Shown here piece after piece: positions 33,443 to 41,512 of a DNA stretch of 58,402 nucleotides. A program made the translations under genes and the position numbers. The stretch comes from a virus: positions 1 to 58,402 of the IMG/VR virus record IMGVR_UViG_3300030118_002679; one strand, given 5' to 3'. A model generated the notes under the pieces. That model was not told where the DNA came from and made no database searches. It saw only the letters and a list, made by a program, of their open reading frames with translations. Each line of letters begins with the position of its first letter. Positions within the stretch are counted from its first letter, which is position 1.

Positions 33443-35954
33443 TAATTCTGGTATAAAAGGCATAGAGGAACAAGACCTTCCCTCTACAAGAAAAAGTAGA
33501 AGAGATGCTAGATCAATGATGTCTCCTCAAGAAAAAGAAATGCGTAGAACACAAACTGTTGATAAATTAAAAAAAGATTTTAAGCAAGTTCTACCTTATG
33601 TAGGACAAATAGGATTAGATTTTAAAATGGGATCAGGTATAGCTGAGTTTTTTGGTCAACAACCTGATATAATAGAAGGAGGAAAAAGACCCTCTTATTT
33701 TGAAGCAGCTCAACGCACATCAGATTTAATAAGTGAAGGTAAAGTCACTGATGCTATAGTCAGTGGAGTAGATCAAACACTAACTGCTGTTGGTGGTATT
33801 GGCGAAGGAGTTATGGCTGCTGGAGTTATGTTAGGACCTGCTGGTTTACCTTTGTTAGCAGGTGGTTGGGTAGCTAATCAAATATCAAAAAGAGGTAAAG
33901 CTATTCTTACAAACACTAAAACTGGTCAAAGAGTTTTAGCTAATTTTTCTGGTGATACAGAAAAAGGATTTAATATTGAAAGTATTGATGTACCAAAGGG
34001 TAGAGAAGAAAATCAAATTATAGATACTTTAGGAGAGGTAGTAGATAAGGATATTGTACCAGTAAACAAGGTAGATTTGACAGATGCTGATTTTGAATCA
34101 GTGCCTACACCAGAACAAAAGATAGGCCAAGGCACACTAAAAGAAGCAGGTTTTAATCCTTCTCAAGCAACAGCTTTTTGGGTTCAGTCTGGTTATAGTA
34201 AAGCCTTTCCAGATTTAACAAGAAATGAAGTAGCAAATGTATTACTAGATAATCCTGAAGTTATGAAACAGTCTCAAGATGCTATATCAAAAATGTATAC
34301 ACCCACGATCAAAGACGGAAAAGAATTTTTTAGTGTATTTAGAAGAGTGCCACTTAAAGGTAAAGAGGGTTTAGAAACTGATGAGGTAATTATATCTGGA
34401 ACATTAGATCCTAGAGTATTACCTAGATACTCTATGAGTTCTACTATGGATCAACCAGAAAGTATTATTCGAGATGATAAATCTTTAGGAACTAAACTCA
34501 GTGAAATGGGTATGCCTATGAGTATGAAAAAAGGCTATGATCCAGGCAAAGAAATCATCATCCGTTATGATGTACCTAAAGAAAAAATTATTGGATATGT
34601 TCCAGAATTAGTAAAAGCTAGTAATACTAGAGGTGCCAAAGCAAAGATAGAAAAAACATATGATGTTAAATTAGATACAGATAAAAATAAATTAGGGTTT
34701 TATAAATCTTTAGAAAAGAACGCTGCATCAGAACAAGAAGTGTTTGCTGATGTGCGAGGAATACAACCTACTATAATAAAAGATTATGAAGGTGGAATTG
34801 AAGCTATAAGAAATAACCAAGCAACAAATATTGTATTGAAAAGTGACAAAAAAACTGGTGCAGAAATATTAGAAGATGAAGGTGGTATTGGTAGATACAG
34901 TGTACTTGATGACAAGTTTATAAAAGGAGCACCAGATGATCCAAGAGCTATACTTAAAGGCTATAAAGCAGGGTCAAAAGGCGAAGAAAAGTACGGTTTA
35001 ATACCTAATCCCAAATATGGAAAAGGTGCTAAAGAAATAAATGAAAACTTTGAAAAGGCTAATATAGAAGAATTAGATAAAAGATTAGATTTTGTTAAAC
35101 AAGAATTTAATTTAAATCAATTAGAAAAACCAGATGAAGGTATCAAGGCTATAGAGCAAAAAGATTTGGATAGAAAAGCAAAAATTGAACAACGTAGAAA
35201 AGAAGCAAATATAGCTAGATTTGGTTATGATCCAAAAGATCCAAAAGATATCAAAAAAGAAGTAGAAAAAAAACCTAGAGATGAAAGCTCTGGTCATGCA
35301 GCTGATTATGTACCAGCTCAATACGGACCACCAGCTCACGACATGAATATGGTGATAAAAGAGGAATTTGCACCAGAGGGATATTCTACTATGTCCGCTG
35401 ATATAGGAGAAAATTATGAAAACTTAAAATATTTTATAACATCTCGTAGAGGCACTAAAGAATATGATGAGGAAGTTGCTTTTTTCAGAAAGCTTTTTGA
35501 AATAAAAGGTAATCCTGATGCTGAAGTAACTATTTATAGAGCTAGTCCTACTGATGATTTAAGAGCTGGTGATTTAGTTACACCAATTAAATCTGATGCA
35601 GAGGATTTGGTAGAGGAAAGTAAAATAACAAGAAAAGATATAAGAGATGCTGAAAGAAAAAGAAGAATGGAAGAAGGGCCTATAGACTTAGCTAAAGAAA
35701 AAACTTTTAAAAAGATGGATGCCATAATCGATATTTTTCCAGAGCCTAAAAAGACACCTTCTAAACTTTTTACTTATAAAGTAAAAGCAAAAGATCTTAG
35801 ATGGGATGGAAATAATGGTTTGGTAAGATGGGGTTATTTTCCAGAGGCTGATGTTGTACCATTAAAATCAGAAAAAGTAGATAAAGTAGATAAAAAAGCA
35901 CTTGGAGGACTAGTAGACCGTAACACCTATGACTGGGTGTATACAGATGGTTGA
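33435..35954 (+). CDS. polyvalent virion protein with ART-like domain, 839 aa
   Basis: Its first 180 residues parallel the start of the 1259-aa protein (tag NSGIKGIEEQDL, membrane-active Gly/Ala-rich stretch about 115-145, then FNIESIDVP). Residues about 295-445 show an ADP-ribosyltransferase-like order: FRR (302-304), SST (335-337) and EQE (433-435), the R / S-T-S / E-x-E pattern. The tag recurs at 569-578, and a second module at 698-804 begins IYRASP with AGDLVTP. This C-terminal module resembles polyvalent-protein domains. It may be ejected with the DNA to act on the host. Activity is unproven. The ATG overlaps the gene before by 8 bases. Confidence 0.68.
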   Translation: MVDNSGIKGIEEQDLPSTRKSRRDARSMMSPQEKEMRRTQTVDKLKKDFKQVLPYVGQIGLDFKMGSGIAEFFGQQPDIIEGGKRPSYFEAAQRTSDLISEGKVTDAIVSGVDQTLTAVGGIGEGVMAAGVMLGPAGLPLLAGGWVANQISKRGKAILTNTKTGQRVLANFSGDTEKGFNIESIDVPKGREENQIIDTLGEVVDKDIVPVNKVDLTDADFESVPTPEQKIGQGTLKEAGFNPSQATAFWVQSGYSKAFPDLTRNEVANVLLDNPEVMKQSQDAISKMYTPTIKDGKEFFSVFRRVPLKGKEGLETDEVIISGTLDPRVLPRYSMSSTMDQPESIIRDDKSLGTKLSEMGMPMSMKKGYDPGKEIIIRYDVPKEKIIGYVPELVKASNTRGAKAKIEKTYDVKLDTDKNKLGFYKSLEKNAASEQEVFADVRGIQPTIIKDYEGGIEAIRNNQATNIVLKSDKKTGAEILEDEGGIGRYSVLDDKFIKGAPDDPRAILKGYKAGSKGEEKYGLIPNPKYGKGAKEINENFEKANIEELDKRLDFVKQEFNLNQLEKPDEGIKAIEQKDLDRKAKIEQRRKEANIARFGYDPKDPKDIKKEVEKKPRDESSGHAADYVPAQYGPPAHDMNMVIKEEFAPEGYSTMSADIGENYENLKYFITSRRGTKEYDEEVAFFRKLFEIKGNPDAEVTIYRASPTDDLRAGDLVTPIKSDAEDLVEESKITRKDIRDAERKRRMEEGPIDLAKEKTFKKMDAIIDIFPEPKKTPSKLFTYKVKAKDLRWDGNNGLVRWGYFPEADVVPLKSEKVDKVDKKALGGLVDRNTYDWVYTDG

Positions 35955-36591
35955 GCCAATATCCACTGCCCTCGCTGGATTATCTTTACTTAAAAAAAGT
36001 GTAGACTTCATAAAATCCAACATAAGTACAGCGAAAGACATTGGTGATATTATCAACCATGTTGATGCTGCTATGAACGCTGAACAACAAATAATTAAAG
36101 AGAGAGATAGAAAAGGAGATGACCCCTTTGCTGTAGAGAACGTGGCGAAAAGTGTCCTTGACGCTAGGATAGCCAGGGAAAATTTACAGGAGGTAAAATT
36201 GTTGATCGAGATGAGGTTCCCTGGTGCTTGGGGTCAAATACTAGCAGAAAGAAAAAGAAGAATAGAGGCAAAGAAACAAGCGATAAAAGAAGCTAAAGCA
36301 AAGAAGATAAAAAAAATGCAAGAGATAGAGGAGTATGTTAAGTATGGTTTTATAGCTCTTGCAACAGTTTTATTTATTGCAGTATCTATAGGTATTACTA
36401 TAAAGTTTTTTGTATCAGTAACTAATAAAGTATATGCACATAATATAGAGTATGATGATGGAAGTTGCCGACTATATGAACCTAAACTCTTTTTGATATG
36501 TATGCAAGAGGGTCGTGCTTATGCCGACACAGAGTTATATTTAGATTACAAAAAAAATCGTGGTAATTGGATTGTCGATGATGAAGAATAA
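35947..36591 (+). CDS. membrane-anchored internal or tail protein
   Basis: I choose ATG 35947 (214 aa, MVEPISTALAGLSLL), which overlaps the gene before by 8 bases. The in-frame ATG at 35929 is less likely. The family start (VEPISTALAG, KSVDFIKSNI, AKDIGDII) is familiar from marine phages beside ejection proteins. A helical region includes LLIEMRFPGAWGQILAERK. It has a TM segment at about 133-155 and a short Cys-containing C-terminal domain (SCRLYEPKLFLICMQ). Probable role: virion or lysis-stage membrane protein. Confidence 0.68.
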   Translation: MVEPISTALAGLSLLKKSVDFIKSNISTAKDIGDIINHVDAAMNAEQQIIKERDRKGDDPFAVENVAKSVLDARIARENLQEVKLLIEMRFPGAWGQILAERKRRIEAKKQAIKEAKAKKIKKMQEIEEYVKYGFIALATVLFIAVSIGITIKFFVSVTNKVYAHNIEYDDGSCRLYEPKLFLICMQEGRAYADTELYLDYKKNRGNWIVDDEE

Positions 36592-36600
36592 TAGTATAAT
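36572..36600 (+). promoter_or_regulatory. sigma70-like promoter for the Lys/Met-rich protein
   Basis: TTGTCG (36572-36577), 17-base spacer, consensus TATAAT (36595-36600). It overlaps the end of the upstream gene. AAGGAG precedes the ATG at 36626. Confidence 0.5.
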
Positions 36601-36625
36601 ATAATTTTAATTTAAGGAGATACTT

Positions 36626-37015
36626 ATGAGAAAAAGTAAAGGCATGAGAAAAATGGCTAAAGGCGGAACAAAAATGATGAGAGCCAGAGGTGGTAAAATG
36701 GCTAAAGGTTACGCCAAAGGTGGATCTAAGATGATGAAAGCACAGATGGGTAATATGGTTACTAGACCTATGAACGCAGGAAGAATGGGTGCTGGCACTA
36801 GAGCAAGACCTATGGGAGCTATGAAAGGTAAGATGGCTAAAGGTTATGCAAAAGGTGGAGCTAAAATGATGAAGGCTCAAGCTGGTAAATTTTCTAAGAT
36901 TAAAGGTAGAACTCGAGGAAGTGGCACTGTTTCAGACAAAGAATTTAAAGCAATGTCAATGGCTGCTTTGAGAGTGCAAGCTAAGAAAAAAGGAATGAAA
37001 CTAGTCAAAGCATAA
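36626..37015 (+). CDS. Lys/Gly/Met-rich repeat protein
   Basis: The 129-aa protein is strongly basic with three copies of a unit (about 10-20, 24-40 and 70-85). The best two share KMAKGYAKGG and KMMKAQ, separated by Ser or Ala. A conventional helical end has DKEFKAMSMAALRVQAKKKG. Composition resembles small DNA-condensing proteins, and such proteins are common in marine phages. Met enrichment is unusual. It has its own consensus -10 and SD, suggesting high expression. Confidence 0.68.
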   Translation: MRKSKGMRKMAKGGTKMMRARGGKMAKGYAKGGSKMMKAQMGNMVTRPMNAGRMGAGTRARPMGAMKGKMAKGYAKGGAKMMKAQAGKFSKIKGRTRGSGTVSDKEFKAMSMAALRVQAKKKGMKLVKA

Positions 37016-37018
37016 AGC

Positions 37019-37046
37019 TTGACTTATGTGCTTTTTGCATTAAGAT
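37019..37046 (+). promoter_or_regulatory. promoter predicted to give a leaderless transcript
   Basis: TTGACT (37019-37024), 16-base spacer, TAAGAT (37041-37046). Only five bases separate the -10 from the ATG at 37052 and there is no SD there. Confidence 0.5.
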
Positions 37047-37051
37047 AAGTT

Positions 37052-37744
37052 ATGGCTTATCTGACTGCGAACATACCTTACTTTAAATGTTGGGTAAGAA
37101 AAGAATTTACACACAATCATTCTAAGTATCATGGAGAATATGTTCACGCATTAGCTATAGCAGTGACATGTATTCCAGATAAATCACTATCTTTTCAAGT
37201 GGTGTTTACAGGTTGTGAAGATGAAGATAATAGATTAGAAGGTCCTCATGGTGGTGCTATGTGGGCACGCATGCCAATTCAATCTTTAGTGGCTGATGAA
37301 ATACTAGAAGACTTTCCTCCTAGAGTGCCTAATCATTTCATTCAGCCTTGGGATTGTTCCTCTAGATACTTCTCAATAATACGATATGATCGTACAAGCA
37401 GCTCGCCTTGGATTACAAAAATAGATGGTAATTTTTACAATGCTAAATATTATTTTACTATTGATTACACAAATGGTGATGACATGAACGCATTAGGTGA
37501 TGATGTTGCACAACATAAACAGTCTCATATTCTTGCTATTACTAGTGGTGAGTTCGCAGGACAAATCGTAGCTCAACCTAATAATAGAGTTCGTGTCACC
37601 AATCCGGCTTTATGGGTAACTGGATCTGGTGCACCAGACTTTGTGCCTAGTCAATATGATTTTAGTGCGGAAGAAGATGAGTCCTATATGGACCCTAATT
37701 ATACCTTTGATAATTTATATGCAAAAAAAAAGGAGACTAAGTAG
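37052..37744 (+). CDS. conserved marine phage protein (MAYLTANIP family)
   Basis: The 230-aa protein begins MAYLTANIPYFKCWVRKEF and has HGEYVHALAIAVTCIP, GGAMWARMPIQSLV, YFTIDYTNGDDMN and QPNNRVRVTNPALW. I recognise this as a widely conserved phage protein of unknown function that is usually encoded near virion genes. The start fits the conserved family N-terminus, yet no SD precedes it. The stop lies within the hairpin of a terminator shared with the leftward genes. Confidence 0.72.
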   Translation: MAYLTANIPYFKCWVRKEFTHNHSKYHGEYVHALAIAVTCIPDKSLSFQVVFTGCEDEDNRLEGPHGGAMWARMPIQSLVADEILEDFPPRVPNHFIQPWDCSSRYFSIIRYDRTSSSPWITKIDGNFYNAKYYFTIDYTNGDDMNALGDDVAQHKQSHILAITSGEFAGQIVAQPNNRVRVTNPALWVTGSGAPDFVPSQYDFSAEEDESYMDPNYTFDNLYAKKKETK

Positions 37745-37754
37745 TCTCCCTTTT
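37723..37754. terminator. bidirectional terminator between convergent genes
   Basis: GGAGACT and AGTCTCC (7 bp) close an AAGT loop at 37732-37749. A run of A residues on the left and a T-rich run on the right provide U-tracts for transcripts from either side. Confidence 0.85.
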
Positions 37755-37756
37755 AT

Positions 37757-37972
37757 TTATTTACTGTAGTATTCTTTTTTAGATGGTAGGTTGGCCATAT
37801 GATTTAGTGCCGACTTTTTATCACCAAACCATAACACACCACCGCCTGCTCTAAAAAATTGATTACGTTCCAGCGTAACTTTTTTTACTTCTTTTGCTCT
37901 TGCATCATAATCTGTAGATTCATCAGATTGTGCAAAGTCCTCTGGAACTTCATACAAAGTTACCTTACTCAT
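37757..37972 (-). CDS. small early hypothetical protein
   Basis: The 71-aa protein is the last gene of the short leftward operon. Its SD (AAGGAGGTGA) is a near-perfect anti-SD complement, the strongest in this operon. It has an aromatic/Gly-rich centre (FFRAGGGVLWFGDKKSA). It ends just before the shared terminator. I do not recognise the family. Confidence 0.65.
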   Translation of the reverse strand: MSKVTLYEVPEDFAQSDESTDYDARAKEVKKVTLERNQFFRAGGGVLWFGDKKSALNHMANLPSKKEYYSK

Positions 37973-38319
37973 TTTATCACCTCCTTAATTATAGCATCTG
38001 CTTTGTTAGCAATATTTTCCAACAAACTTGGTGAAGTATCTGGTTTACCATATTTGTCTGAAACTTTATTGCTCACTATTTCTTCACCATCTTTTATCGT
38101 CAACCAAACTTCATCATTGTGGTCAGGTGTAACCAACCAATCTATCACTTCTTCGTTGATTATTTTATCAGGTGCATGATTGTCTTGCATTTCACCCAAG
38201 AAATCAAAAAATTCATCATCTCCTAAACCGTCACCTAACTTGTCTATACCTTCTTTATTCTTGATAGGTTTAGTCAATATTTTTTTTAACCTATCTTTAT
38301 CTACGTGCCATGTTCCCAT
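37969..38319 (-). CDS. early hypothetical acidic protein
   Basis: I start at the ATG at 38319 (116 aa, MGTWHVDKDRL), which has GGAGA before it. An in-frame ATG at 38364 lacks an SD and overlaps the upstream gene. The protein is acidic with DEFFDFLGEMQD and VIDWLVTPDHNDEVW. It overlaps the gene after it by ATGA. Family unknown. It is part of the palindrome-promoter operon. Confidence 0.65.
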   Translation of the reverse strand: MGTWHVDKDRLKKILTKPIKNKEGIDKLGDGLGDDEFFDFLGEMQDNHAPDKIINEEVIDWLVTPDHNDEVWLTIKDGEEIVSNKVSDKYGKPDTSPSLLENIANKADAIIKEVIK

Positions 38320-38356
38320 TATTTTTCTCCTTATTATTATTGATAGGAAAGTGCTG

Positions 38357-38605
38357 TTAAGCACTCTCCTTGTTGTTTTTATTTCTTTTTTTATTATGAC
38401 CAGTTTGTATTATTTTTGGTAAATTAGAATAAAATCTTTTTACATAATCAATCGCTTGATATTGGTACTTAAAAATAGAAATATTATCTTCTAATTCTGT
38501 TCTATTCTGATTATCTACCATTTCTAAAGTTACTATCCATGGGTGAGATATACCTAAAGCTTTGCTATCAGCGTGTTTCCATATTCTTATATTTTGTTTT
38601 GTCAT
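38357..38605 (-). CDS. early hypothetical protein, first gene of leftward operon
   Basis: The 82-aa protein has HADSKALGISHPWIVTLEM and a helical YQYQAIDYVKRFYSNLP, ending in a basic tail (KKRNKNNKESA). GGAGA lies before the ATG. It is the first gene downstream of the palindrome-bearing leftward promoter. I do not recognise the family. Confidence 0.65.
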   Translation of the reverse strand: MTKQNIRIWKHADSKALGISHPWIVTLEMVDNQNRTELEDNISIFKYQYQAIDYVKRFYSNLPKIIQTGHNKKRNKNNKESA

Positions 38606-38630
38606 TTTTTTCTCCTTTGTTTATATATTA

Positions 38631-38658
38631 AATATAGCACATCTAGATGTGCCGTCAA
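38631..38658 (-). promoter_or_regulatory. leftward promoter with palindromic operator
   Basis: Read leftward: TTGACG (38658-38653), 16-base spacer, TATATT (38636-38631). The spacer is the perfect 16-bp palindrome GCACATCTAGATGTGC (38637-38652), the same core as in the promoter at 20342. The -35 lies just beyond the stop of the helicase gene. Confidence 0.8.
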
Positions 38659-38661
38659 ACA

Positions 38662-40065
38662 TTATTTTAAAAAATCTAAAACTTCTTCACCTAATGTTTT
38701 TGCCGATATAGTAATCTTTTCTTTCAAAGCTTTGATAATAAACTCATCTATTGTTTTAATAGCTACTAGATCTATGTATGTAACCTTATCTGCTTTTTGT
38801 CCACTCCTATGGTTACGAGCTTCTGCTTGTAGTCTCTCTTCTAAGTTGTAAGAGTTGTTAAAAAATATCTGATAACTAGATGCATTTAAAGTTAGTCCAT
38901 ATCCACCGACACTTGGATTACTAACCAGGAACCTCGACCCACGAGGATCATTAAAATTATCAACTACCTCAGATCTTTTTTTTGTATCTCCATATAAAGT
39001 AACTACACTTTTTTCTCCGTATTTTTTTTGTAGAGTCTCCGCAATCTTTTGTATGCTATGTCTAAAAGTCGCCCAGATAATAATTTTACCTTCTATCTCT
39101 TCAATAATATTTAGCAGCTCATCTAATTTAGCATTTGATAGTTCTACTAATTTACCATCATCACTATATAAAAAACCAGAACACACTTGCTGTAGTTTTG
39201 CGATCTCCGTTAATTTATTATGTATTGAGGATTGCTTATCTTGTATTACGACCCTAGCGTGCTCTTTTAATATTTCATAAGCATTACGTTGTTCATTGCT
39301 TAGAAAAATATTTCTTCGCTGCCATATTTGTGGTGGCAGATCTAAACAATCTTTTTTTAAAACTCTGTGTGTATAAGGTAATATCTTTTCTTCTAGTTGC
39401 TCTAAGTTAATATAATTAACTGGGAACTCTATCCTACGATTACCAGCTACAGGTCTACTTTCCATAATACAGTAATGAGCTCTAAAAGTGTAAAACGATT
39501 TGAATCCAAGTAGATCTTCATCTAAAAATGCAAACTGACTCCATAAATCTAATGGAGATTTTGTAACAGGTGTTCCTGTTAGTATTCTTCTGTATCGTAC
39601 ACCCTTACCTAACTTTAAAACATTTTTGGATCTCTTAGCAGTTCTGTTCTTTATTGTAGTGGACTCATCTATTACCATCATAGTAGTTAAACCTTTTCTT
39701 TCTACTAACTCTAATCCTTTATTGTATCCAGACTTATGACTAAAGGCCTCTATGTTCATTAGATACCAATTTAATTTGTCTTTCTTTGGGTAAAACTTTT
39801 TATCTATTTTATGTTGATAAATATAATTGTTTGCTGAGGAATGTATTTCTATTTCTTTTTTCCAATTTGTGTACACACTATTAGGAGCTATCACATACAC
39901 TGTATCAAGTAATTCCATATTGTATAAGTATACTGCATTGTCGATTGTAACTTTTGTTTTACCTGTTCCTTGTTCCATAAAAAAACCAAACACACTTTGA
40001 GTAGCACCTTTACGAAGTGCTACTCTTTGATGTTCATAGGGTTGAGTCTTATAATTATGCGACAT
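38662..40065 (-). CDS. SNF2-family SF2 helicase
   Basis: The 467-aa protein has all major SF2 motifs: EQGTGKTK (31-38), DEST (133-136), LTGTPVTKSPLDLWSQFAFLD, GGYGLTLNAS, and the motif VI region RLQAEARNHRSGQK. The SNF2-like DEXX box and short length match phage-type helicases used in replication or recombination. The last gene of a three-gene leftward operon. Its role could be fork remodelling or recombination. It may provide unwinding activity, as no DnaB-type helicase is seen. Confidence 0.88.
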   Translation of the reverse strand: MSHNYKTQPYEHQRVALRKGATQSVFGFFMEQGTGKTKVTIDNAVYLYNMELLDTVYVIAPNSVYTNWKKEIEIHSSANNYIYQHKIDKKFYPKKDKLNWYLMNIEAFSHKSGYNKGLELVERKGLTTMMVIDESTTIKNRTAKRSKNVLKLGKGVRYRRILTGTPVTKSPLDLWSQFAFLDEDLLGFKSFYTFRAHYCIMESRPVAGNRRIEFPVNYINLEQLEEKILPYTHRVLKKDCLDLPPQIWQRRNIFLSNEQRNAYEILKEHARVVIQDKQSSIHNKLTEIAKLQQVCSGFLYSDDGKLVELSNAKLDELLNIIEEIEGKIIIWATFRHSIQKIAETLQKKYGEKSVVTLYGDTKKRSEVVDNFNDPRGSRFLVSNPSVGGYGLTLNASSYQIFFNNSYNLEERLQAEARNHRSGQKADKVTYIDLVAIKTIDEFIIKALKEKITISAKTLGEEVLDFLK

Positions 40066-41038
40066 AATCTTTTTCTATTACTCCTAATTCTTTCGTGCCT
40101 CTAGTGTGATTTTTAATCCATACTTTTTTACCAGACTTATAATGTCTATAAAAACCTCTAACATCGTGAAACCTATTTTTGTTAACACTTCTATTGTAAA
40201 TAAAATTATTGTGTTTACTAGATTTACTAATATCTAATATTTTGTATTGATAAGCAGTAGGTTTTTTATTTCGTAAGTCAGCTAATCTCTCCTCTGGTTC
40301 TACTTCAACACATTCTTGTCTATTAGTTAAATTATTTAAACTGTGTATAAAATATACTGTCTTTGCTGCACTCATTATTTCTTCTCTAAATTTAAAATCT
40401 ATTTCTTTTAATTGAGGATTATCAATAGGATTTTTCAATGACCAATGTAGAAATGGTTTTGTATAAGACAAGTAGAAATCAATCCAATCTTTATCTCCTT
40501 GAAACCATGAATGTAATAAATTAATATTATCTCCATGTGTTGAGCTATCATTTTCCCAATGGCTCCTCCATAGATTTTTTGTTTTAGATATACCCCAATC
40601 AGCAATATGATTTACTAATCCGTTACCTTCGATTATCGTGCCATTAGAATTAAATTTTTCACCATTTTTTAAATAATAAAATGACGATATAACATAGTGT
40701 GTTTTTTTATCTCTAATCCAAAACCCTGCATAATTAGTAGTTGTTTCTTCTGCATACTCTATTATAAGTATTTGATTATCATAGTAAGGCAAGAAATCTT
40801 CTAATAGTGTTTTTCTATCAACTTCTCCTTCCATAAATTTATCTGAAACATTCTTAGTTACAAAAATCTTTTTAGAATTAATAAAATCCATGTGTAGATC
40901 GTTGACTACTTGTTTGTAAGGATTTTTATTTTTATTTAAAAATGCCACCTTGCCAAACTGTCTATTCGTGAATTTTGCTTGTCTAGGATTACGGATAATA
41001 TATCCGTAATTTTTTATTATTGTTTCCATGTCTATCAT
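40055..41038 (-). CDS. conserved phage protein next to SNF2 helicase
   Basis: The 327-aa protein has no recognised enzyme signature. Its C-terminus shows FHDVRGFYRHYKSGKKVWIKNHTRGTKELGVIEKDY, where the HDVRG-x3-RHYKSGKKVWI part is a pattern I have seen at the end of other phage proteins of unknown function. The N-terminal part has several aromatic clusters. It overlaps the helicase gene by 11 bases and the gene upstream by ATGA, so the three are coupled. A DNA-processing role is inferred from the operon only. Confidence 0.65.
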   Translation of the reverse strand: MIDMETIIKNYGYIIRNPRQAKFTNRQFGKVAFLNKNKNPYKQVVNDLHMDFINSKKIFVTKNVSDKFMEGEVDRKTLLEDFLPYYDNQILIIEYAEETTTNYAGFWIRDKKTHYVISSFYYLKNGEKFNSNGTIIEGNGLVNHIADWGISKTKNLWRSHWENDSSTHGDNINLLHSWFQGDKDWIDFYLSYTKPFLHWSLKNPIDNPQLKEIDFKFREEIMSAAKTVYFIHSLNNLTNRQECVEVEPEERLADLRNKKPTAYQYKILDISKSSKHNNFIYNRSVNKNRFHDVRGFYRHYKSGKKVWIKNHTRGTKELGVIEKDYVA

Positions 41039-41328
41039 ATCTTTATTACCTCATAAGTTTTTTTACTTTTAGGTTTAACAATTAAATAACTATTAATAAC
41101 TAATCTTGAGTTCATTCTTGTGCCTACAGATTTTGCAGACTGTATTGCATTAGTCTTTGCATACCGTAGTGCAGATTTAATTTCATTGTCTTCATACTGT
41201 GGTAATTTTTTTCTAAGTTTACCAAAAGTATTATGACCTTGTTCAATAAGCACTCGTATGTCACTGGCTATCTTTTCTTTGAACGCCATAGTCAATGCAA
41301 CTTTTTTTTGTACGCCATTTATTATCAT
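41035..41328 (-). CDS. small helical protein, first gene of helicase operon
   Basis: The 97-aa protein has FGKLRKKLPQYEDNEIKSALRYAKTN, which could form a winged-helix-like helix pair (key part LPQYEDNEIKSALRYA, about 42-57), followed by a basic strand-rich end. A HTH-type DNA-binding protein is possible. AAGGAT precedes the ATG. It may regulate the divergent region or assist the helicase. Confidence 0.58.
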   Translation of the reverse strand: MIINGVQKKVALTMAFKEKIASDIRVLIEQGHNTFGKLRKKLPQYEDNEIKSALRYAKTNAIQSAKSVGTRMNSRLVINSYLIVKPKSKKTYEVIKI

Positions 41329-41512
41329 TTTTTTATCCTTTGTTTATTGTAAGAAAAATGTCTTACATATAAATAATAAATTATTTTTAATTTTATGTCA
41401 AATCATATCTCATCTAGATAAGCCTTAGTTTATAAGGGTTCTTGAACAAATATTTTTTTTTGTTTGACTTGCTGCATTTTTTTTTATACAACTTATCCAG
41501 AAAGGAGGTCTG
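41329..41512. promoter_or_regulatory. divergent control region for helicase and replication operons
   Basis: Leftward: TTGACA (41401-41396), 17-base spacer, TATTAT, and a small hairpin in the leader (GTAAGA with TCTTAC). Rightward: TTGACT (41464-41469), then TATACA (41485-41490) or TACAAC (41487-41492), and AAAGGAGGT before the ATG at 41513. Upstream of the leftward -35 is ATCTAGAT within TATCTAGATGAGATA, a degenerate form of the operator palindrome. The region is AT-rich and also has CCTTA-GTTTA-TAAGG. An origin is possible but not shown. Confidence 0.5.

Noticed and set aside
37859-38422. two rightward frames opposite the leftward early operon
   Set aside because: They are antisense to genes with strong SDs and a clear promoter.
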